Shown here: piece by piece, positions 16,763-26,336 of the stretch
Layout of the letters: each line of letters opens with the position of its first letter
Numbering within the stretch: the first letter of the stretch is position 1
NCBI RefSeq assembly: GCF_005845215.1
Contig: NZ_SPHO01000004.1
Location: 124,001-188,000, forward strand
Origin: Clostridium sp. 1001271st1 H5
GTDB taxonomy: Bacteria > Bacillota > Clostridia > Lachnospirales > Lachnospiraceae
Reading direction: 5' to 3'
Length of the DNA stretch: 64,000 nucleotides
Position numbers and translations under genes: made by a program
Notes under the pieces: generated by a model
The model's database searches: none
Told to the model about the DNA's origin: nothing
The model's input: the letters and a program-made list of their open reading frames with translations, nothing else

Positions 16763-19579
16763 TTAATCTGTAAAGCTGTTTCCTCTGTTTCCGGGTATCT
16801 CTGCCTGTCCAGTCAGAAGTTTCTCACTGTCCTCTACACCAAAATAATATTTAAATATGTCGGAGGTTACTTCTACCGCGTTTGACGAGGAATAGCCATA
16901 GGCAATTCTTGTGGCTACTGCAATTTGCGGCTGCTCATATGGCGCATATCCAATGAACAGCGCATGATTGGGGCGCAGCCGGTTCTGCTGTGCCGTTCCG
17001 GTCTTTCCTGCGACGGAAAAAGGCAGCTCCTTTAAAACACGGTTGCTCTCTGCCATCATCCTCATACCTTCTCCGATAATATCCCAGGCAGAGGGAAGGA
17101 TTTCCTCCAGCCTGCGCCCTTCCGGCTCCTCCGTCTGCACTGTTTCACCATTACTTCCTGTCTGAATATGGTCAATCAACGACAAGCGGTGAAGATTCCC
17201 CTTATCCGCCAGGGCCGCCGTATAGCGGGCCAGCTGCGTTGTGGTGTAGTTGTGGTTACTCTGTCCGATTGCTGCCATGACAGGAAATCCGTCTGCCATC
17301 TGGGGCGCACTTTCTGTAATCTCAATTCCAGTATTCTCGTTAAAGCCGAACATTTCTGTGTATATGCGGAGCGTGCTAATTCCCTTGTTTTCCTGGTATA
17401 TATTATCCTCCAGACTCATTTGATAGCCCAGGGTATAGAAGAAATAATTACAGGAATCACGGATTGCCTCCATCACATGAATAGACCCATGAGTCCCTCC
17501 GGCCGCATAAATCCAGCACCGTGGACTGGGTGTGATGAGTTCAAAGAGACCCATATCTTCAATTTCCGTCTCACTGTCAATGAGATGCTCTGACAGCCCT
17601 GCAGACACAGTTACAGGCTTGAACGTTGAACCCGGAGCCGTCCTCTGCTGGGTTGCGTTATTGTACAACGGCAGGGAGGCATCATTTAACAATCGGTTGT
17701 AATACGCACCGTCAACGGAATTGGCCAGCCGGTTATTATCATATCCGGGATAGGTTACCAGAGCCAGCACCTTCCCTGTGTCCGGTTCCACCACTACGCT
17801 GGAAGCCGTGGACGGATCCAGTGCCAGCTCAGCCGGTGTGATTTCCAGGTTACGGATTTTCTCCCGTATAAAACGGTAGGCAGATAAACTGCCGTTGCTG
17901 AGATCTTCATAGTCACTTCCCGTATCCTCTACTACGCCCTGTTCCAGCAGTATTCTTCCAATCTGTTCACCTGTAACCACGCCCTGCTGCAGCATTACCC
18001 GGTAGAGAAGCGTATGAAAGCCGGTGTCCTCCCGGAGACGGGCTGTAATCCAGTTTTCCAATGCCCCGAGGTTTTCTTCCATTACGGTATAGGCGCCTCC
18101 CCGCAGCAGTCCGGCTGTGTCAATCCAGCCTTCCCCGATTCCTCCCTGCAGAAATTCCTCCAAGCTGATTCCTCCGTCCTGCCACTGCCAGTATAGTTCA
18201 CTGTTATGGTCTGCTTTCTCTCTGTGGTAGTGCCCGTCCTGCTCCATCATCTCCAGGATATAGTTTATGTATGCCTGCGTCCCTTCCTCTAATTCCTGAT
18301 ATGGCTGCCTCACGGCTGTCTGCAGCCCGGTCATGACCTGACTAAGATATGCTCCGAACAGGCGTGATACTTCCTGCTCCGCCGCCCCTGATTCCGGTGC
18401 GGAGAATTGTCCTGTATCGATAACATGGTTGTCAATCAGGGCAAAGTAGACATCTGTTATGGGGATGCTTAAATCTCCGCTTCGTTCTGATGGTTCCTGG
18501 GTGATATTAGCAAGAAGAATTCCGGCGAGTTTCTGTTCCAGCAAATCATAAATGGCTTTCTGCAAGTCCGCGTCTATGGACAAATAGACATTGTTGCCGG
18601 TGGAAGCCTCCACCGTATTGAGTACCTCGGTCACCCGCCCCACATTGTCCACATAAAACTGTTCCCCGCCGTTTCTGCCATGAAGTTCCTGTTCCATGGA
18701 CTGTTCAATCCCGGTTTTTCCTACAATATCATTCCGGTCATAGCGGATTCCCTGTGCCTCAAACTGTGCCAGTTCTTCCTCCGATACAGGACCGGTATAC
18801 CCCAGGATATGGGCAAAATATTTGCTGTCTGAATACCTTCTTACCATGGTCTGCGAGACATCAACCCCAGGCAGCCGTGCCTGATTCTCCAGAACTGCAA
18901 CCATGGTTTTCTCACTTACATTTTCAGCGAGGTCTGTTTTTATGTATCTCCGGTACTGGTTGCTTCCCATTGCATAGCGTACAGAAGCAATCTGAAACGC
19001 CTCCTCCTGTGAGTAACCGGTTTGAAGCCCATACATCGCATCGGAATACAGATAGTTCATGACCTGTTCTGCCGTAGCGGTTCGCTCATCATAACCAAGC
19101 CTTGCATTATATGCAAGCTCACTGACCTGTCCATGTCCGTATACATCTGCCAGGAAACGAAGCAGTATGGTTTCCTCAACGGTATACTCATACTCTCCGG
19201 AATCATTGATACAGATTGAGAGGTAGGGAAGGATAAAATCCCCGTTTCTCTCTATCAGTCCGATTGTTTCACTGATAATCCGGTTCAGTGTCTCATTCCG
19301 GCTCCTTCTGTTATCATAGGTTCCATTATCTTCAATTGTTATGGTATAGGTCAGTTCATTGTACGCCAGTTCTTTACCATTCCGGTCGTAGATGATACCC
19401 CTGCTTCCCGGATAAACCTCTTCCCTTTTCACCTGGGACTGAAACGTCTCCCGGTATTTCTCACCGTCCAAGACCTGCAGAGTGAAAAAACGCCTGATTA
19501 GAACAGAAAACATAACCAGGAGAATTGCACTGAAAGTATAAACTCTTTTTTTATAAAAATATCTGCCTGACTGTTTCAT
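16763..19579 (-). CDS. Class B penicillin-binding protein, PBP2-like, with large insertion
   Basis: A peptidoglycan transpeptidase (938 residues) anchored by one N-terminal helix (about 13-30), working with the RodA protein downstream. A dimerization domain (about 35-330, with SRGIIYDRNGKELAYNE) is followed by the transpeptidase domain with all three active-site motifs: STFK (S651, K654), SCN (S709-N711) and KTG (859-861). At 938 residues it is some 250 longer than a typical PBP2. The extra mostly helical, acidic stretch is about residues 355-585, between the dimerization and transpeptidase parts. GGAGG precedes the start. The pair forms an operon on the minus strand. Confidence 0.92.
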   Translation of the reverse strand: MKQSGRYFYKKRVYTFSAILLVMFSVLIRRFFTLQVLDGEKYRETFQSQVKREEVYPGSRGIIYDRNGKELAYNELTYTITIEDNGTYDNRRSRNETLNRIISETIGLIERNGDFILPYLSICINDSGEYEYTVEETILLRFLADVYGHGQVSELAYNARLGYDERTATAEQVMNYLYSDAMYGLQTGYSQEEAFQIASVRYAMGSNQYRRYIKTDLAENVSEKTMVAVLENQARLPGVDVSQTMVRRYSDSKYFAHILGYTGPVSEEELAQFEAQGIRYDRNDIVGKTGIEQSMEQELHGRNGGEQFYVDNVGRVTEVLNTVEASTGNNVYLSIDADLQKAIYDLLEQKLAGILLANITQEPSERSGDLSIPITDVYFALIDNHVIDTGQFSAPESGAAEQEVSRLFGAYLSQVMTGLQTAVRQPYQELEEGTQAYINYILEMMEQDGHYHREKADHNSELYWQWQDGGISLEEFLQGGIGEGWIDTAGLLRGGAYTVMEENLGALENWITARLREDTGFHTLLYRVMLQQGVVTGEQIGRILLEQGVVEDTGSDYEDLSNGSLSAYRFIREKIRNLEITPAELALDPSTASSVVVEPDTGKVLALVTYPGYDNNRLANSVDGAYYNRLLNDASLPLYNNATQQRTAPGSTFKPVTVSAGLSEHLIDSETEIEDMGLFELITPSPRCWIYAAGGTHGSIHVMEAIRDSCNYFFYTLGYQMSLEDNIYQENKGISTLRIYTEMFGFNENTGIEITESAPQMADGFPVMAAIGQSNHNYTTTQLARYTAALADKGNLHRLSLIDHIQTGSNGETVQTEEPEGRRLEEILPSAWDIIGEGMRMMAESNRVLKELPFSVAGKTGTAQQNRLRPNHALFIGYAPYEQPQIAVATRIAYGYSSSNAVEVTSDIFKYYFGVEDSEKLLTGQAEIPGNRGNSFTD

Positions 19580-19618
19580 AGAACAAGCAACCTCCGTTAC
19601 TATAATCGGGAATTTGTT

Positions 19619-19846
19619 TTAAAGAATCTGGGACCCAAGAATCAAAAATCTCCCGTAATGGTTCCAAATCGGATCTGACAAGTATGGAAACAGTATAGAC
19701 ACACGATATAACATACGGATAATAAAATAATAAACATTATCTAAACTTTCTATTTCACTTGTGTTTTCAATTTGAGAGGTACGAAGGATATCTCCATTTG
19801 TTAACCGTAACAGCATGATAGGCATAATTCGTTTCATCAGGCGCAT
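19619..19846 (-). CDS. Doubtful small protein coupled to the permease stop
   Basis: A 75-residue frame whose ATG overlaps the permease stop (TGATG), so it could be translated by coupling. It begins MRLMKRIMPIMLLRL and has no recognisable domain; composition is unremarkable. No independent ribosome site is seen. It may be an accidental frame. I list it because the overlap geometry is typical of real coupled genes. Confidence 0.25.
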   Translation of the reverse strand: MRLMKRIMPIMLLRLTNGDILRTSQIENTSEIESLDNVYYFIIRMLYRVSILFPYLSDPIWNHYGRFLILGSQIL

Positions 19847-20748
19847 CAGAAAAACAGATTAACCACCAGGCCAAATACAGTTGACATGAGAATGGAAAAA
19901 GACAGATACAGGATGAAATTTTTTACCCCTAACACAATCTTGACAGCTCCCAGATTCGTAAGCTTTGTCGCCGGGCCAGCTATCATAAAAGCAATTGCGC
20001 TTCCTTTGCTCATCCCTTCTCCCAGCCAGGCGGATATCAGAGGGATTGTCCCACCCCCGCAGGTGTAAAGCGGAACCCCCAGAGCAGCCGCCATCAAGGC
20101 TCCCAGACCGCGGTTTGAACCAAACAAACCAGTTATCCACTGTGATGGTATGTACCTCTGATAGAGCGCTGTCAACAGGACACCCAACAGCAAATAAGGG
20201 AACGTTACTTTCACGTTGCGCCAGATGTTTTTTAACAGACGAAAAACAATGTTGGAATCGCGGTCCCGGTTTTCCGGAAGCTTAAATTCATCAAACTCAT
20301 AAAATTTCCGCTTGCGGAAAAATAGATATACAAGTATTCCCGCAATACAGCCTCCCACGAACGAGAGAATCAGGCGAAGCACCGCTATCTCCGTGCCAAG
20401 GGCAAAGGAATAGAAAAATAGTTGTGGATTTAAGAGAATGGAGCTCATCATAAAAGCAGCAATCCAATCCTCACGCATGCCGCTTTTTGAAAATGAAGCA
20501 ACGATGGGTATAGTCCCATACATGCAGAGGGGGGAAAGAATACCCAGGGCCGATGCCGGCAGAATGCCCCATAGCCCTATTGTTTTATCCCGGAGCGCGG
20601 CCATACGGCTGTGAATCTGTTTTTTTAGAAAAACAGAAACAACCGAGCCAATAAAAATACCCAGGGCCCAATAAAAGACAATCTGGCGGAATTGGATATC
20701 AAAGTAATACCAGAGATAAATCAACTCACGCCTAATAGATTCAGCCAT
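19846..20748 (-). CDS. ArsP/UPF0718-family permease
   Basis: A 300-residue polytopic membrane protein of the ArsP_1/DUF318 permease family, whose characterised members export organoarsenicals. Two halves each carry the family signature: SPLCMYGTIPIVASF with SILLNPQ (near 72-108), and GVPLYTCGGGTIPLISAW with GPATKLTNLGA (near 225-270). The central loop is charged (RKRKFYEFDEFKLPENRDRD). The CxC of trivalent-arsenical-binding members is replaced by LCMYG in the first repeat, so the substrate may differ. No arsR-like gene is nearby. Confidence 0.82.
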   Translation of the reverse strand: MAESIRRELIYLWYYFDIQFRQIVFYWALGIFIGSVVSVFLKKQIHSRMAALRDKTIGLWGILPASALGILSPLCMYGTIPIVASFSKSGMREDWIAAFMMSSILLNPQLFFYSFALGTEIAVLRLILSFVGGCIAGILVYLFFRKRKFYEFDEFKLPENRDRDSNIVFRLLKNIWRNVKVTFPYLLLGVLLTALYQRYIPSQWITGLFGSNRGLGALMAAALGVPLYTCGGGTIPLISAWLGEGMSKGSAIAFMIAGPATKLTNLGAVKIVLGVKNFILYLSFSILMSTVFGLVVNLFF

Positions 20749-20873
20749 GTCATTCCCTCCATGCTTTCAGCGTATTGTGTGTCTTATTCTTTTCTTGATA
20801 TTTCCTTTTACTTTTGTCCCGGCAAAAACGGGACGGACGGACAAATAAAGTCCCTCTAAGTTTGTAATGGCAG

Positions 20874-20904
20874 TTTAGCAGTGCAGCAAAGCCACACTGC
20901 TAAA
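20874..20904 (-). terminator. Hairpin after the PatB gene
   Basis: A 10-bp perfect stem (TTTAGCAGTG / CACTGCTAAA, 11-nt loop) just downstream of the patB-like stop on the minus strand. The T tract is poor, so it may be a weak terminator or an mRNA-stabilising 3' end. Confidence 0.45.
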
Positions 20905-20929
20905 TAGTGTTCCGGGAATATTAGATAAT

Positions 20930-22111
20930 TTAAAAGCTTTCAACCACAAATGCCTCATATGCTTTCACACCCTTTTTCAGCCGTTCCAGCCCATCTGCAA
21001 GCCGCGAGTTTGGACAGGCGATATTCATGCGCAGAAACTGGTTTCCGTTACCACCATATTCAGAGCCGGCCGACAGATAGAGTCCTGTTTCGTGGCGCAG
21101 ATAACGGCAGAGTTCCGATGAACCTCCAATCACCCGGCTGCAGTCCAGCCAGAGTAAGTAGGTGGCGTGGGAGGGGACAAGGGCTATATGCTCTATTTCT
21201 TTGTCCAGAAACTCCCTGACCGTCCGGCGGTTTTCCGCCAGATAAGCTCGCAGATCGTCCAGCCATTCCTCTCCCTGTGTAAAGGCCGCAATCGCCGCAT
21301 CAATCGCAAAGGCGTTTGGCTCAGCCACTTCATCCGTATTTAATGCCCTGTTTATTTTATGTCTCAAGTCGGTATTGGGCACCACCACCGCTGCTGTTTG
21401 CAGTCCGGCCAGATTGAATGCCTTTGTAGGGGCGATACAGGTAATACTGTTTTGAGCACATTCCTCTGAAACTGAAGCAAAAGGGATATAATCGTACCCG
21501 GGTTCTGTTAGGTCGCAGTGGATTTCATCGGATATTACCCGTACATGGTTCCTGGCACACAGTTCTCCAATTCGTCCCAGATTTTCCTTACTCCAGATGC
21601 AGCCGGCAGGATTCTGGGGATTGCAAAGTATCATCAGGGTTGTCTGGGGATTCGCCAGCTTCTTTTCTAAGTCCTCCCAGTCAATCCTGTAATCCGTTCC
21701 GTCATAGGAAAGCTTGTTTTCAATTACATTGCGTCCGTTGTTTCGGATGCAATTGAAAAAGATATTATAAACCGGCGTCTGAACCAATACATTCTCACCA
21801 ACGGAAGTCAGCTTACGGACAGCGCTGGATATGGCTGGTACAACGCCGGTACAAAATACAATCCATTCTTTTTCCATCCGAAACCCATGGCGGCGCTCCC
21901 ACCAGCCGGCCACCGCCTCCCGCCAGGCGTCCGGCACAACGGTATAACCAAAAATCCCATGCTCCACCCGTTTTCTCAGGGCTTCCCGGATTCCCGGCGC
22001 CGTCTCAAAATCCATATCCGCCACCCACATGGGCAGTTCCTGTTCCGGGATATCCCACTTCAAGGAATTCGTTCCCCGCCGGTTGGTCGGCGCATCGAAA
22101 TGGTATGCCAT
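20930..22111 (-). CDS. patB: PatB/MalY-type cystathionine beta-lyase (C-S lyase)
   Basis: A pyridoxal-phosphate enzyme of fold type I (393 residues), cleaving C-S bonds of cystathionine, cysteine or cysteine conjugates to pyruvate, ammonia and a thiol. Hallmarks are RRGTNSLKWD and the MWVADMDF start typical of PatB/MalY, the cofactor residues in CNPQNPAG (N164) and SDEIHCDL (D195), and the Schiff-base lysine K230 in APTKAFNLAGLQTA. Full length for the family. It lies one base downstream of a DUF3737 gene, clearly the same operon. The substrate remains inferred. Confidence 0.92.
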   Translation of the reverse strand: MAYHFDAPTNRRGTNSLKWDIPEQELPMWVADMDFETAPGIREALRKRVEHGIFGYTVVPDAWREAVAGWWERRHGFRMEKEWIVFCTGVVPAISSAVRKLTSVGENVLVQTPVYNIFFNCIRNNGRNVIENKLSYDGTDYRIDWEDLEKKLANPQTTLMILCNPQNPAGCIWSKENLGRIGELCARNHVRVISDEIHCDLTEPGYDYIPFASVSEECAQNSITCIAPTKAFNLAGLQTAAVVVPNTDLRHKINRALNTDEVAEPNAFAIDAAIAAFTQGEEWLDDLRAYLAENRRTVREFLDKEIEHIALVPSHATYLLWLDCSRVIGGSSELCRYLRHETGLYLSAGSEYGGNGNQFLRMNIACPNSRLADGLERLKKGVKAYEAFVVESF

Positions 22112-22112
22112 T

Positions 22113-22979
22113 TTATACTGCCTCCTTTAACGCCGGATTTAATACTGCCGTCCGGATAACCGTTTTTGTCACATCAACTTTGGATGCGTCCATAATCAGT
22201 TCTTTGATATCCTCAGCCTGGATTTTGCCTCCGGAGGGATTACACACGCTGTCAATGGTATTTACAACGTCCGCATCTACCGTGGAATACTCAAAGGCCA
22301 ATGTGGTGTTTAACAGCCTGCAGTTCTTCATTATCAGGTTCTCAATATAGCACATGCCCTGGTTGCTTTCAATGGTACAATTAATGAGGGTAAGGTTCTT
22401 TGCGTTCCAGCCCAGGTATTCACCGGAAATGAAGGAATCATATATGGTCACGTTCTCACTGTTCCAGAAGGCGTCCTTGGAAAGCAGCCTTGCATGATGG
22501 ATTTCCATATTCTTCACACCATCGAAGGAGTAATTGCCCACCAGCTCAAAGCCGTCAATGTATAGGTTGCTGCTGTTCATGGCAAAGTAATCACCCTTTG
22601 CCGACACCTGTCTCATTTTAATCTGATTGCAGTTCCAGAGGGTTTCTCCTGCGTTCGGCATGGTTACCTGTTCTAAATCAATCCCGGTTGTACGGCGGAA
22701 ATTCTTTGGGGCTTCAATAATACAGTTTTTCATTGAGATATGTTCCGTATACCAGATTCCCGCACGCCCCATCTCAAAAAGGACACAATCCTCCAGTTTG
22801 ATATCGCGGCTGTACCACAGCGGATATTTCCACTTAAACATACTGCGGTACAGCTCAATGTTGCTGCTCTCTTTTAAAGGAGACTCCCCGTCTGCAAAGG
22901 TGGTATCGGTAATCTTTAAATTTTCTCCCTGGAACAAAGCCCTCTCCCCGGTTAAATACTCCTGTGTAATCTCTCTCAT
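22113..22979 (-). CDS. DUF3737-family protein (predicted beta-helix)
   Basis: A 288-residue cytoplasmic protein of the DUF3737 family. Short hydrophobic strand repeats with asparagine and cysteine turns (ENVTIYDSFISGEYLGWNAKNLTLINCTI, read in parts) suggest a right-handed parallel beta-helix. The N-terminal GERALFQGENLKI and the ESPLKES segments are family signatures. The biochemical role is unknown. A neighbouring PatB/MalY gene, one base downstream, is a common association. No signal peptide is present. Confidence 0.85.
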   Translation of the reverse strand: MREITQEYLTGERALFQGENLKITDTTFADGESPLKESSNIELYRSMFKWKYPLWYSRDIKLEDCVLFEMGRAGIWYTEHISMKNCIIEAPKNFRRTTGIDLEQVTMPNAGETLWNCNQIKMRQVSAKGDYFAMNSSNLYIDGFELVGNYSFDGVKNMEIHHARLLSKDAFWNSENVTIYDSFISGEYLGWNAKNLTLINCTIESNQGMCYIENLIMKNCRLLNTTLAFEYSTVDADVVNTIDSVCNPSGGKIQAEDIKELIMDASKVDVTKTVIRTAVLNPALKEAV

Positions 22980-23074
22980 AATTTACTATTTCCTTTCTGA
23001 TGTGGCTGCCGCGGATTCTTTTATATGTAATTCCGGACATTATTTAGTATAGTTAGATAAAACGGTATTCCAAG

Positions 23075-23653
23075 CTATCTGGCATTCTCCGGCAATTCAA
23101 AGGTCACTGTTACACTTCCGGTTCCGACAGCGTCTGATAATCCTGCCGGATTCTCCAGATAACCCAGCCGCGTATAGCTGAAGGAGGACTGAAAATCCTC
23201 ATAAAACAGCACCAGGCAATCAGACCCATAGAGCATAAGGTCACCGGTACGGATGCTTCCCGGGAATTCCGGGTCTGTTGGGAGTCCTTCCGTAAGATAG
23301 TAATACTTTTCATTGCCATGAAGCTCGCTCATATCCAGCTCCAAGGGCAGCCGGCTCACCAGTTCCCTTGCAGCGGCATGATTGTATAGCTTTGCCTGAA
23401 ATACGCTGCCTCCAACAGACAGATTTACCGTCAGCAATTCTTCTGTTTTCTCTATGTCAAGTGCCTTTGTATCAAGGTCTGTTTTCTGAATTCCAGGAAT
23501 CGTCTCCTCGGCATCCCCTCTGCTATCTGTCATTGTTACAACGGCCGATGTCTGGCTTCTGGCTTTCTCTGGTGTTGCAATACCTTTTCCAGCCCCGCAT
23601 GATGTTAAAACCAGAGAAATCGCCAGACATACACCTAACGGAGCATTCTTCAT
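23075..23653 (-). CDS. Cyclophilin-like lipoprotein
   Basis: A 192-residue lipoprotein: MKNAPLGVCLAISLVLTSC gives a lipobox with the lipid Cys at 19. A linker is followed by a cyclophilin_like domain (about 75-190): VNLSVGGSVFQAKLYNHAAA, ELVSRLPLELDMSEL, YYYLTEGLP, IRTGDLMLYGSDCLVLFYEDF and YTRLGYLENP. Members of this family have a cyclophilin fold but usually lack isomerase active-site residues. I prefer the ATG at 23653 (GGGAGC 9 bp upstream). It follows the flavodoxin-type reductase in the same transcript. Two further cyclophilin-like proteins lie at 24487 and 34738. Confidence 0.82.
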   Translation of the reverse strand: MKNAPLGVCLAISLVLTSCGAGKGIATPEKARSQTSAVVTMTDSRGDAEETIPGIQKTDLDTKALDIEKTEELLTVNLSVGGSVFQAKLYNHAAARELVSRLPLELDMSELHGNEKYYYLTEGLPTDPEFPGSIRTGDLMLYGSDCLVLFYEDFQSSFSYTRLGYLENPAGLSDAVGTGSVTVTFELPENAR

Positions 23654-23680
23654 ATTTTCAGCTCCCCGGTATCCAATCAT

Positions 23681-24223
23681 TTAAACGTTCTTTCCCATCT
23701 CATAAGCAGCTGTAAGTGTCTCCGGAAGCCGCCTAATATCTCCCTTTTTATCAGCCCCTGTACCGCGTACAACTCCGGCTAAACGTGCAAGTTCAAAGCA
23801 GCTGATCCAGCCTTCAATACCTTTTACTGCACCGTCCATGGAACTTTCCGCCTCATCTGCGGAGGTTGCCAGAAGGTAAATATCACGGAATGAATATTCT
23901 CCCGGGAACAGTGGATTGGTACGGTCCAGAAATGTTTTCAACTGGCCGGACATTTCATAAAAATACACCGGCGTTGCAAATACCACTGCATCTGCCTGCC
24001 GCATCCGGTCCACAATTGCTGATGCGTCATCGTGAAGAATACATGCTTCTGTCTCCTGGCAGGCCAGGCAGCCTTTGCAGAACTTGATTGTTTTATCATA
24101 AAGACAGACCTTCTCTGTCTCATGGCCGGCTTCCTTTGCTCCCTTTATAAATTCATCTGCCAGTGTTTCTGAATTTCCTCCCATACGCGGGCTGGTGGAA
24201 ATAACTAAGATTCTTTTACTCAT
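23681..24223 (-). CDS. Flavodoxin-family NAD(P)H-dependent FMN reductase
   Basis: A 180-residue flavoprotein that probably reduces quinones, nitro or iron compounds with NAD(P)H. The FMN phosphate loop is ISTSPRMGGNSETLADEF near the N-terminus. A ferredoxin-like cysteine cluster follows (FCKGCLACQETEACILHDD, residues about 49-66), as in iron-sulfur flavoproteins (IsfD-like). The VVFATPVYFYEMSGQLKTFLDR motif is typical. The start at 24223 is supported by AAGGAG 9 bp upstream; longer reading to 24334 would begin upstream of the predicted transcription start near 24313. First gene of a LysR-type-promoter unit. Confidence 0.88.
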   Translation of the reverse strand: MSKRILVISTSPRMGGNSETLADEFIKGAKEAGHETEKVCLYDKTIKFCKGCLACQETEACILHDDASAIVDRMRQADAVVFATPVYFYEMSGQLKTFLDRTNPLFPGEYSFRDIYLLATSADEAESSMDGAVKGIEGWISCFELARLAGVVRGTGADKKGDIRRLPETLTAAYEMGKNV

Positions 24224-24319
24224 TTTCTTATTCTCCTTTACCTGGATATTTTTCTTGGTTTGTATTAAACTTGATAAGATGTTATGTACCGTCTGCTGTA
24301 ATCCCTTTCCTTTGATTTC

Positions 24320-24386
24320 ATTATAAGTCATCATACTTCTAATATCAAATACCTATATTAAATACCTGTATATACCTTAAAGGCAT
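24320..24386 (-). promoter_or_regulatory. LysR-type promoter 1 (flavodoxin unit)
   Basis: On the minus strand: ATGCCT (24386-24381), palindrome AATAT-N9-ATATT at 24341-24359, -35 TTGATA embedded in it (24348-24343), 17 bp, then a perfect -10 TATAAT (24325-24320). One of six promoters of this design in the window. Transcription should begin near 24313, about 90 nt before the reductase start. Confidence 0.75.
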
Positions 24387-24486
24387 GTGTACTGCTATGC
24401 ATCTTCTAATCCATCTTCTGCCTATATTCCATCTGTGGGAAGCAAATATTTGTGATTCCTACATTATATTTGCGTCATATAAAAGA

Positions 24487-25011
24487 TTATTTGATATTTT
24501 TTATCTGAACAATCTTATTCCCCCAGCCCCTTAACACCGGGTTATCCTTAACCGCTTTTTTGAAATCATCGGTAGCCTCGATTTCCCCTATCTTTGTATA
24601 TTCTCCGGTAACTTCTGCATCCTCATAGAACAGAATGATTCTGTTTGGGTGGGAATAGTACACCTCGCCTGCTTTTTCTGAGGCCACTGTTTTGGCATTA
24701 TCAGAGGGAATCTCATACCGGCGGGATATATCGTAATACTGCATTTCTTCCCAGTGGTCATAGTCATCATAGTGATAAATCGGAAGACGCCAGTCCGCGG
24801 TGCCCACATGTTTTTTGATTGCCGCAGCGGTATCATTATCCTCAAGCTTCATGGTAAAAGCGGCTCCATTATCGCCAAAGCGTACTTCCAGCTGAGAAGC
24901 TGCCGCATTCTCTCCTGTCGTTGCCGCACCGGCTGCTCCGGGAACTGCTGCCGTAAGCCCAATTACTGCCGTGAGTACCATAATATATTTTTTTATTTTG
25001 ATTCTCTTCAT
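24487..25011 (-). CDS. Secreted cyclophilin-like protein
   Basis: A 174-residue exported protein. The signal peptide is MKRIKIKKYIMVLTAVIGLT...PGAAGA, with cleavage near residue 29 and no lipobox. The rest is a cyclophilin_like domain: LEVRFGDNGAAFTMKLEDN, DWRLPIYHYDDYDHWEEMQYYD, YEIPSDNAKTV, AGEVYYSHPNRIILFYEDAEV and YTKIGEI. It is strikingly similar to the lipoprotein at 34738-35355 (shared WRLPIYHYDDYD and GWGNKIV motifs). It is the third gene after the small protein and alcohol dehydrogenase, probably one transcript from the promoter at 26599-26665. Confidence 0.82.
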   Translation of the reverse strand: MKRIKIKKYIMVLTAVIGLTAAVPGAAGAATTGENAAASQLEVRFGDNGAAFTMKLEDNDTAAAIKKHVGTADWRLPIYHYDDYDHWEEMQYYDISRRYEIPSDNAKTVASEKAGEVYYSHPNRIILFYEDAEVTGEYTKIGEIEATDDFKKAVKDNPVLRGWGNKIVQIKNIK

Positions 25012-25077
25012 TTTGAATCCCTTTCCATCTGTAATAGTATTTACTGAAACGCTTCCATAAAGAAACTCTCTAATTTA

Positions 25078-26268
25078 TCAAAGGGGATAATCTCCATCTG
25101 GTCGTACACTCTCTCGCAGAATCTGAACCACATCCTCATGGGTAAGTGGTTTATAATCTGTCTGGAACAGGATTGTACTGTCGGCAATGCTCTCCAGCAT
25201 GTCTTCCGTAACCCCCAGTTCTTTGATATTCATGACAAGACCCAGTTCCTTCATATATGCCTCCATACGGCCCAGCCCTTCTTCGGCAACTTCTGCGTCT
25301 GTCTTTCCCTGGGGATTTACGTCCCACACATTGACTGCAAAACGTTTAAACTTTTCAAGACCATAAGGACAGATATGACGGTAATATGCCATGGATACAG
25401 CAGAAAGCGTCATGCCATGGGTTGCATCAGTATGTGCGCCGATGGCCTGTCCAATCATATGCACCATCCAGTCAGTGGTTTTTCCGCAGGCAACCAGCGT
25501 ATTAAGCGCCCAGGTAGCAATCCACATGATATTGCTGCGGGCCTCATAGTTGAGGGGATCCTTTTTAGCAATTCTGGAACTGTGAATCAGGGATTTCAGC
25601 AGACCTTCCATAATGTAATCGGACGTATTATCGTCCGTACCGGAGAAATACTGTTCTGTGATATGGTTCATGATATCATAAAACCCGGCAACCATCTGGT
25701 ACTCCGGCAATGTAAAGGTATAGACCGGATTCAGGATTGAAAATCTAGGAAAAACATAATCTCCGAAAATATGACCAATCTTCATTTTTTCTTTATGATT
25801 CGTGATTACAGAACCGCCGTTCATCTCCGATCCGGTTCCCACCATGGTCAGCACGCAGCCCACAGGAATAATCGGGTTGCTGACATCTTCCATTCGTGCA
25901 AAGTATTTTTCCCAGGGATCTTCCTCGCAATAGGCTGAAACGGAAACAGCCTTTGCATAGTCACAGCAAGATCCGCCTCCAACGGCCAAAATCAAATCAA
26001 CCAGGTTTTCTCTGGCAATCCTACAGCCCTCATACAACTTTTCCACGGTGGGATTCGGCATAACTCCAGACACCTCGCTGACATTTTTTCCGTTATCCGC
26101 TAGAATCTGAATAATCTGTTCGTAGATTCCATTCTTTTTAATGGAGCCGCTGCCATACACCAGCAAAACTTTTTCACCATATTTGGGAAGTTCTTCATTC
26201 AGAGCTTTTAAAGAGTCCTCACCAAAATATAATTTTGTTGGGTTGGAATAACTGAAATTTCCTAACAT
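25078..26268 (-). CDS. Iron-containing alcohol dehydrogenase (BdhA/YqhD type)
   Basis: A cytoplasmic NAD(P)H-dependent aldehyde/alcohol oxidoreductase of the type III iron family (396 residues). The nucleotide-binding loop GGGS is at residues 97-100 (VGGGSCCDYAKAV). Metal ligands fit D198, H202 (FYDIMNHITE), H270 and H284 (HMIGQAIGAHTDATHG). The N-terminal NPTKLYFGE and the C-terminal LTHEDVVQIL are family hallmarks, as in butanol dehydrogenase or YqhD. It is 68 bp downstream of a small helical protein in a LysR-type-promoter unit. The aldehyde substrate is unknown. Confidence 0.92.
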   Translation of the reverse strand: MLGNFSYSNPTKLYFGEDSLKALNEELPKYGEKVLLVYGSGSIKKNGIYEQIIQILADNGKNVSEVSGVMPNPTVEKLYEGCRIARENLVDLILAVGGGSCCDYAKAVSVSAYCEEDPWEKYFARMEDVSNPIIPVGCVLTMVGTGSEMNGGSVITNHKEKMKIGHIFGDYVFPRFSILNPVYTFTLPEYQMVAGFYDIMNHITEQYFSGTDDNTSDYIMEGLLKSLIHSSRIAKKDPLNYEARSNIMWIATWALNTLVACGKTTDWMVHMIGQAIGAHTDATHGMTLSAVSMAYYRHICPYGLEKFKRFAVNVWDVNPQGKTDAEVAEEGLGRMEAYMKELGLVMNIKELGVTEDMLESIADSTILFQTDYKPLTHEDVVQILRESVRPDGDYPL

Positions 26269-26336
26269 ATTTGTCCTCCTCTCATTTAGCGCACCTGTCT
26301 ATATGTTTCAGGTGAGTTTCTGTTTCCTTGCAGAAA

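Noticed and set aside
24224..24334. N-terminal extension of the flavodoxin-type reductase
   Set aside because: It lies upstream of the predicted transcription start and has no ribosome site; the ATG at 24223 does.
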